Shown: positions 6,104 through 9,043 of the stretch, piece by piece | Layout: each line of letters starts with the position of its first letter | Position numbering within the stretch: position 1 is the first letter of the stretch | From: Acidimicrobiaceae bacterium | GTDB taxonomy: Bacteria; Actinomycetota; Acidimicrobiia; Acidimicrobiales; RAAP-2 | NCBI GenBank assembly: GCA_003164275.1 | Contig: PLSY01000275.1 | Span: forward strand, 3,841-12,883 | Reading direction: 5' to 3' | Length of the DNA: 9,043 nt | The notes under the pieces: generated by a model | What the model was told of the DNA's origin: nothing | The model's input: the letters and a program-made list of their open reading frames with translations, nothing else | Database searches by the model: none | Program-made: the position numbers and the translations under genes

Positions 6104-6149
6104 GGCGCATCTTGGCAGACGGCACCATGCCCATGGCGTCCCGGAATCG

Positions 6150-6155
6150 TAGGAT
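6150..6155 (+). promoter_or_regulatory. Possible -10 element (TAGGAT) for the VOC gene
   Basis: TAGGAT fits the actinobacterial TAnnnT pattern and lies 47 bases before the VOC start, in the 98-base gap between two divergent genes. The region 17 bases upstream has no convincing -35 hexamer. This is a weak, pattern-only call. Confidence 0.25.
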
Positions 6156-6192
6156 TTGAGCCACAGCCCGGCGCTACCTAACGCCGGTCGAC

Positions 6193-6198
6193 AGGAGG
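6193..6198 (+). promoter_or_regulatory. Consensus Shine-Dalgarno of the VOC gene
   Basis: AGGAGG, three bases before ATG 6202, is a full consensus site that fixes the start. Just upstream, CGGCG and CGCCG (about 6170-6187) could form a small 5-bp hairpin in the leader. Confidence 0.7.
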
Positions 6199-6201
6199 AA
6201 C

Positions 6202-6672
6202 ATGCTGACCGACGGGTTCAACCATGTGGCCACGGTGACCAACGATGCCCGCCGCCTCCACGCCTTCTACGTGGAGGTGTTCGACGCCGAGGTCATCCGG
6301 GACGCCCCAGAGCTGGAGGGCCAGGACACTGTCCGCCTCTCGGTTGTTCGCATCGGCCCCCATACCGAGCTGAACGTCTTCCAGATAGAGGGCAACTCCG
6401 AAGCCGACCGGCAGACGCCCATGTTCGGCCGCGGCCGCCTGGACCATTTCGCCCTCCAGGCCCGCTCGCTCGAGGACTTCGAGACGATTCGTGATCGCCT
6501 GATGGCCCGTGGCAGCAGCGATTCGTTCGTGACCGACTTCGGTCCCGTGCTCAGCTTGTTCTTTCGTGATCCGGATGGCCTGGAGGGCGAGGTGTGCGTC
6601 GAGAATCCTGAGGCCGTGCCCGGTGTGTCCCATCCTCCCGGGACCCCCTCCACCCGGTACGTCAAGCGGTAG
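6202..6672 (+). CDS. VOC-superfamily (glyoxalase/dioxygenase fold) protein
   Basis: A 156-residue protein with two beta-alpha-beta-beta-beta modules, the vicinal oxygen chelate fold. Module one starts FNHVATVTNDARRLHAFYVEVFDAEV (6-31) and ends HTELNVFQI (54-62). Module two starts LDHFALQARSLEDFETIRDRL (80-100) and ends LFFRDPDGLEGEVCVEN (119-135). H8, E56, H82 and a glutamate at E128 or E130 sit where VOC enzymes bind their metal, so the protein is probably a metalloenzyme and not only a binding protein. Length suits a single-domain glyoxalase I or dioxygenase-like member. The family covers lactoylglutathione lyases, epimerases, extradiol dioxygenases and resistance proteins; the substrate cannot be read here. 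The last 20 residues are Pro-rich and probably disordered. It has the best ribosome site in the window and is divergent from the sulfatase, with no partner gene that hints at a pathway. Confidence 0.88.
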   Translation: MLTDGFNHVATVTNDARRLHAFYVEVFDAEVIRDAPELEGQDTVRLSVVRIGPHTELNVFQIEGNSEADRQTPMFGRGRLDHFALQARSLEDFETIRDRLMARGSSDSFVTDFGPVLSLFFRDPDGLEGEVCVENPEAVPGVSHPPGTPSTRYVKR

Positions 6673-6931
6673 TCGACAGGCCACCGACGTCTTTGCTCTC
6701 GACGGTCGGGGCCGCTCCCAGCCTGCCCGATACGTGAGCCGAGACCTCTCGGGGGCCTCTACTTCCAACGGTTTCACCGAGCGCGCTTGGGGTATCGCGT
6801 GGAATGCGGGGCGACGAGAGCCGCAGTTCGGCTTTGTCTCGGGCAGGCCCGGTAGGGCCGAGGAACGCTCCTGGGTTTGAGGAGTCGGGGTCCGGCGGCG
6901 AGCTACGCGGGTGACGACATGGGAGTGTGGC
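6673..6931. other. 259-base gap with no convincing gene
   Basis: Frames are open here on both strands, as is common at this GC content, but the predicted peptides are Arg/Pro/Gly-rich with no recognisable domain, no good ribosome site and no link to flanking genes. Apart from the hairpin near 6684-6709 and the ribosome site at 6921-6925 I see no RNA gene, repeat or recombination site. It most likely holds the 3' end of the VOC transcript and the promoter for the HicB-like gene. Confidence 0.5.
6684..6709 (+). terminator. Hairpin after the VOC gene, possible terminator
   Basis: CCGACGTC (6684-6691) can pair with GACGGTCGG (6701-6709) with one bulged G, leaving a 9-base loop, 12 bases after the VOC stop. 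There is no T-run. Its position supports a termination or 3'-end role, but the bulge and missing U-tract keep this tentative. Confidence 0.35.
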
Positions 6932-7150
6932 ATGGGGAAAAAGAGGACCTATGAGGCCGTCGCCTCGCGGACCAGCGGTAGTTGGACGATGCACGTGCGG
7001 GGCGTCGATGACCTCTTGGTGAACGCGGTGATGCTGGAGTACGCCCACGCGGATCTCCGCAGGGTTCTGGCCGCCCGCCTCGGTGTGATGCCCGACTCGT
7101 TCGACCTGGACATCAGAGTGGAGAAGAACCCGATATCTGGCGACCAGTGA
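6932..7150 (+). CDS. Small HicB-like protein (orphan antitoxin-type fold)
   Basis: A 72-residue protein. ATG 6932 is chosen because GGGAG lies six bases upstream (6921-6925); a GTG at 6911 would add seven residues but has a poorer site. The pattern YEAVASRTSGSWTMHVRGVDDLLVNA, then a helix (YAHADLRRVLAARLGV), then DSFDLDIRVE fits the short beta-beta-beta-alpha-beta fold of HicB-type antitoxin N-terminal domains and of related actinobacterial small proteins that read W-x-V-x-V-x-G near the start and end in DSFDVxV. No HicA-like toxin with a conserved His is next to it, and no ribbon-helix-helix DNA-binding tail is present, so it may be an orphan with another role. It lies 64 bases before the helicase gene on the same strand and could be co-transcribed with it. 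The family call is tentative; the gene itself is likely real. Confidence 0.65.
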   Translation: MGKKRTYEAVASRTSGSWTMHVRGVDDLLVNAVMLEYAHADLRRVLAARLGVMPDSFDLDIRVEKNPISGDQ

Positions 7151-7197
7151 GGCCATAGGCGAGTTTCTTCGTCGGCACGCCGGGGACGTAACACCCC

Positions 7198-7203
7198 TAG
7201 GCT
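7198..7203 (+). promoter_or_regulatory. Possible -10 element (TAGGCT) for the helicase
   Basis: TAGGCT matches TAnnnT and lies 11 bases before the GTG start of the helicase. If used, the 5' leader would be only a few bases, which fits the lack of any Shine-Dalgarno there. No -35 hexamer is evident. This is a weak call. Confidence 0.25.
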
Positions 7204-7214
7204 GGAATGCACCA

Positions 7215-9043
7215 GTGGCTACCACGATCTTCCCCCCTCTTGATGTTGCGGCGGCCGACCGTGGCCCGAAGGGCATCGGCGCGGATGCGGCGCCATCTCC
7301 CGGATCAGAGGCGAAGCGCGACCCGATCCTCGACAGCTTCCACCCGGCCGTCGCTGGCTGGTTCCAGCGACGATTCCCAGCGGGACCGACGGAACCCCAG
7401 AAGGCAGCCTGGCCTCGGATCGCCAGCGGCGAGGACGTGCTGGTTGCCTCGCCGACGGGTACGGGCAAGACCCTCACCGGCTTCCTGGTGGCGATCGACG
7501 CGGCGTACCGGGCCCATGGTGAGCATCCGGCCGGAACCGAACAGCACCGAGCCGAGGATGAGAGCCCGAGGGGACCGTCCGTCGTCTACGTTTCCCCGCT
7601 GCGTGCGCTCGCCGCCGACGTCAAGCACAACTTGGAGCTCCCGCTGGCTGGCATCGCCGAGGAAGCGGCCCGGCTCGGCCTCTCCGCTCCCGACCTGTCG
7701 GTTGCCGTGCGAACCGGTGACACGCCTCAGGCTGAGCGCGCAGCCATGCGCCGCTCGCCGCCGGACTTGTTGGTCACCACTCCGGAGTCGCTCTACTTGT
7801 TGTTGACTGCCCCCTCCTCTCGTGCCATCTTGAGCAGCGTCCACACGGTGATCATCGATGAGATCCACACCCTGGCCCGAGACAAGCGGGGTGCCCATCT
7901 GGCCTTGAGCCTCGAGCGCCTGGAGCACCTGGCCATGGCCGGGGGCGGTCGCTTCCAACGCATCGGCCTGTCAGCCACACAGCGACCGCTCGAGGTGGTG
8001 GCGCGCCTGCTCTCGGGAGCCGACCCCGTGGCTTGCCCGACGACCATCGTCGACTGCGGACATCGACGGGACTTGGACGTCGCCATCGAGCTGCCTGACA
8101 CCGAGCTCGATGCCGTCGCCAGCGGCGCCCAACTGTCCGATGTGCTCGACCGGATCGCCGCCCACGTGCTCGAGCACCGCACGACGCTGATCTTCGTCAA
8201 CACCCGCAAGATGGCCGAGCGGGTGGCCCATCAGTTGGCCCTCCGCCTCGGCCCTTCCGAGAACGACCCTTCCGACGACGGCGAGCCGGGCAGGCCCGAC
8301 CCCATCGACGCCGCGCTCCAGGTGGCCTCCCATCACGGCAGCCTGTCGACTGAGCGTCGTCGGATCGTGGAGGAGCGCCTTCGGGCCGGCGATCTCCGGG
8401 CCCTCGTGGCCACCGCCTCGCTCGAGCTCGGGATCGATGTGGGCCCCGTAGAGCTGGTGTGTCAGATCGGATCGCCCCGGGCCATCAGCACCTTCTTGCA
8501 GCGGGTCGGACGGGCCAATCACCAACTGGAGGGAACGCCGGCGGGCCGTCTGTATCCGATGACGAGGGACGAGCTGGTCGAGTGCACCGCGCTGCTGGCC
8601 GCCGTGCGGGCCGGCCATCTCGATGTCCTCCAGACGCCGGTGGCGCCCCTTGACGTCCTGGCCCAGCAGATCGTGGCTGAGGTGGCGGCAGCCGAGGAGT
8701 GGGAGGTTGGCCCCCTCTACGAACTGATGCGAGGGGCCGCCCCCTACGCCGACCTGACTCGAGAGAGCTTCGACGAAGTGGTGGACCTCGTGTCGTGGGG
8801 GATACAGACAGGGCGGGGCCGGAGAGGCGCGCACCTCCATCACGATGCGGTCAACGGCAGGCTGAGGGCCCGTCGCGGTGCGCGACTCGCCGCGCTCACG
8901 AGCGGTGGCGCCATCCCGGAGACGGGCGACTACCGGGTGGTGCTCGACCCTGACGGCGTGACCGTCGGCTCGGTCCACGAGGACTTCGCCGTGGAGGCCA
9001 CCGCCGGGGACATCTTCCTCCTCGGCACCCACTCGTGGCGGGT
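7215..9043 (+). CDS. lhr: Lhr-type superfamily 2 helicase (C-terminus beyond window)
   Basis: An open frame of 609 residues runs from GTG 7215 off the right edge. All helicase motifs are intact: Walker A ASPTGTGKT (78-86), Ia SPLRALA (127-133), Ib TTPES (188-192), II DEIH (215-218), III SAT (253-255), IV LIFVNTR (325-331), V ATASLELGIDVG (399-410) and VI QRVGRANH (429-436). DEIH, SPLRALA and LELGIDVG-QRVGRANH are characteristic of Lhr (large helicase-related) proteins, ATP-driven 3'-5' DNA or RNA:DNA translocases linked to DNA repair. The winged-helix region begins near 475. Full-length bacterial Lhr is about 1,400-1,500 residues and shorter Lhr-core forms about 850-900; the window cannot tell which this is. 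The first 38 residues are poorly conserved. No other in-frame start lies between the HicB-like stop and this GTG, and no ribosome site is visible, so initiation may be leaderless. A short insert (about 348-364, acidic and Pro-rich) separates motifs IV and V. Confidence 0.92.
   Translation, partial: MATTIFPPLDVAAADRGPKGIGADAAPSPGSEAKRDPILDSFHPAVAGWFQRRFPAGPTEPQKAAWPRIASGEDVLVASPTGTGKTLTGFLVAIDAAYRAHGEHPAGTEQHRAEDESPRGPSVVYVSPLRALAADVKHNLELPLAGIAEEAARLGLSAPDLSVAVRTGDTPQAERAAMRRSPPDLLVTTPESLYLLLTAPSSRAILSSVHTVIIDEIHTLARDKRGAHLALSLERLEHLAMAGGGRFQRIGLSATQRPLEVVARLLSGADPVACPTTIVDCGHRRDLDVAIELPDTELDAVASGAQLSDVLDRIAAHVLEHRTTLIFVNTRKMAERVAHQLALRLGPSENDPSDDGEPGRPDPIDAALQVASHHGSLSTERRRIVEERLRAGDLRALVATASLELGIDVGPVELVCQIGSPRAISTFLQRVGRANHQLEGTPAGRLYPMTRDELVECTALLAAVRAGHLDVLQTPVAPLDVLAQQIVAEVAAAEEWEVGPLYELMRGAAPYADLTRESFDEVVDLVSWGIQTGRGRRGAHLHHDAVNGRLRARRGARLAALTSGGAIPETGDYRVVLDPDGVTVGSVHEDFAVEATAGDIFLLGTHSWR

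Noticed and set aside
6178..7477. Two overlapping minus-strand frames (251 and 271 residues)
   Set aside because: They are antisense to the VOC, HicB-like and helicase genes, with no domain or ribosome site. The sense-strand genes explain the open frames.
7971..9032. A 353-residue open frame on the minus strand
   Set aside because: It lies antisense to the helicase motifs, is rich in Gly/Arg/His with no domain, and arises from codon bias in a high-GC gene.
1..9043. A defence island, toxin-antitoxin pair, CRISPR array or mobile element
   Set aside because: No nuclease, reverse transcriptase, transposase, integrase, spaced repeat array or toxin was found. The Lhr helicase and HicB-like protein alone do not make a defence system.

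Overview
This is a high-GC window with dense coding, GTG and ATG starts, a four-base start/stop overlap and few intergenic gaps. These traits, together with the gene families, point to an actinomycete (Actinomycetota). A little-studied lineage such as Acidimicrobiia is my best guess, but that is inferred from gene style and not proven. I see no rRNA, tRNA, CRISPR array, insertion sequence or phage gene. The window looks chromosomal, with both outermost genes cut by its ends.

Left half (1-3622), minus strand, read right to left: a DoxX-Rieske membrane fusion protein (2555-3622); a three-histidine-box fatty acyl desaturase (1270-2439); a NagD-like HAD phosphatase (455-1273) whose GTG start overlaps the desaturase stop; and a phasin-like, lysine/alanine-tailed protein (1-415, truncated at the window edge). 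The desaturase and phosphatase are almost certainly co-transcribed. A 12-bp perfect hairpin covers the phosphatase stop codon. The 115-bp gap before the desaturase holds a 23-bp dyad that could be an operator and a small hairpin just before the ATG.

Middle (3623-6103): a small three-helix membrane protein of unknown function (3787-4194, plus) diverges from the DoxX-Rieske gene. It meets a large metallo-beta-lactamase-fold alkyl sulfatase-type hydrolase (4292-6103, minus) across a very strong GC palindrome that looks like a shared terminator.

Right part (6104-9043), plus strand: a VOC/glyoxalase-fold protein with a strong Shine-Dalgarno (6202-6672); about 260 bases with no convincing gene; a 72-residue HicB-like small protein (6932-7150); and the first 609 residues of an Lhr-type superfamily 2 helicase (7215 to the edge), with all helicase motifs intact.

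The genes are mostly housekeeping or accessory metabolism: lipid desaturation, a metabolite phosphatase, a possible respiratory-chain or redox protein, sulfate-ester hydrolysis and nucleic-acid repair. The most unusual object is the DoxX-Rieske fusion, which appears to carry a twin-arginine export signal inside the protein, before its fifth membrane helix. I see no clear defence or mobile system.
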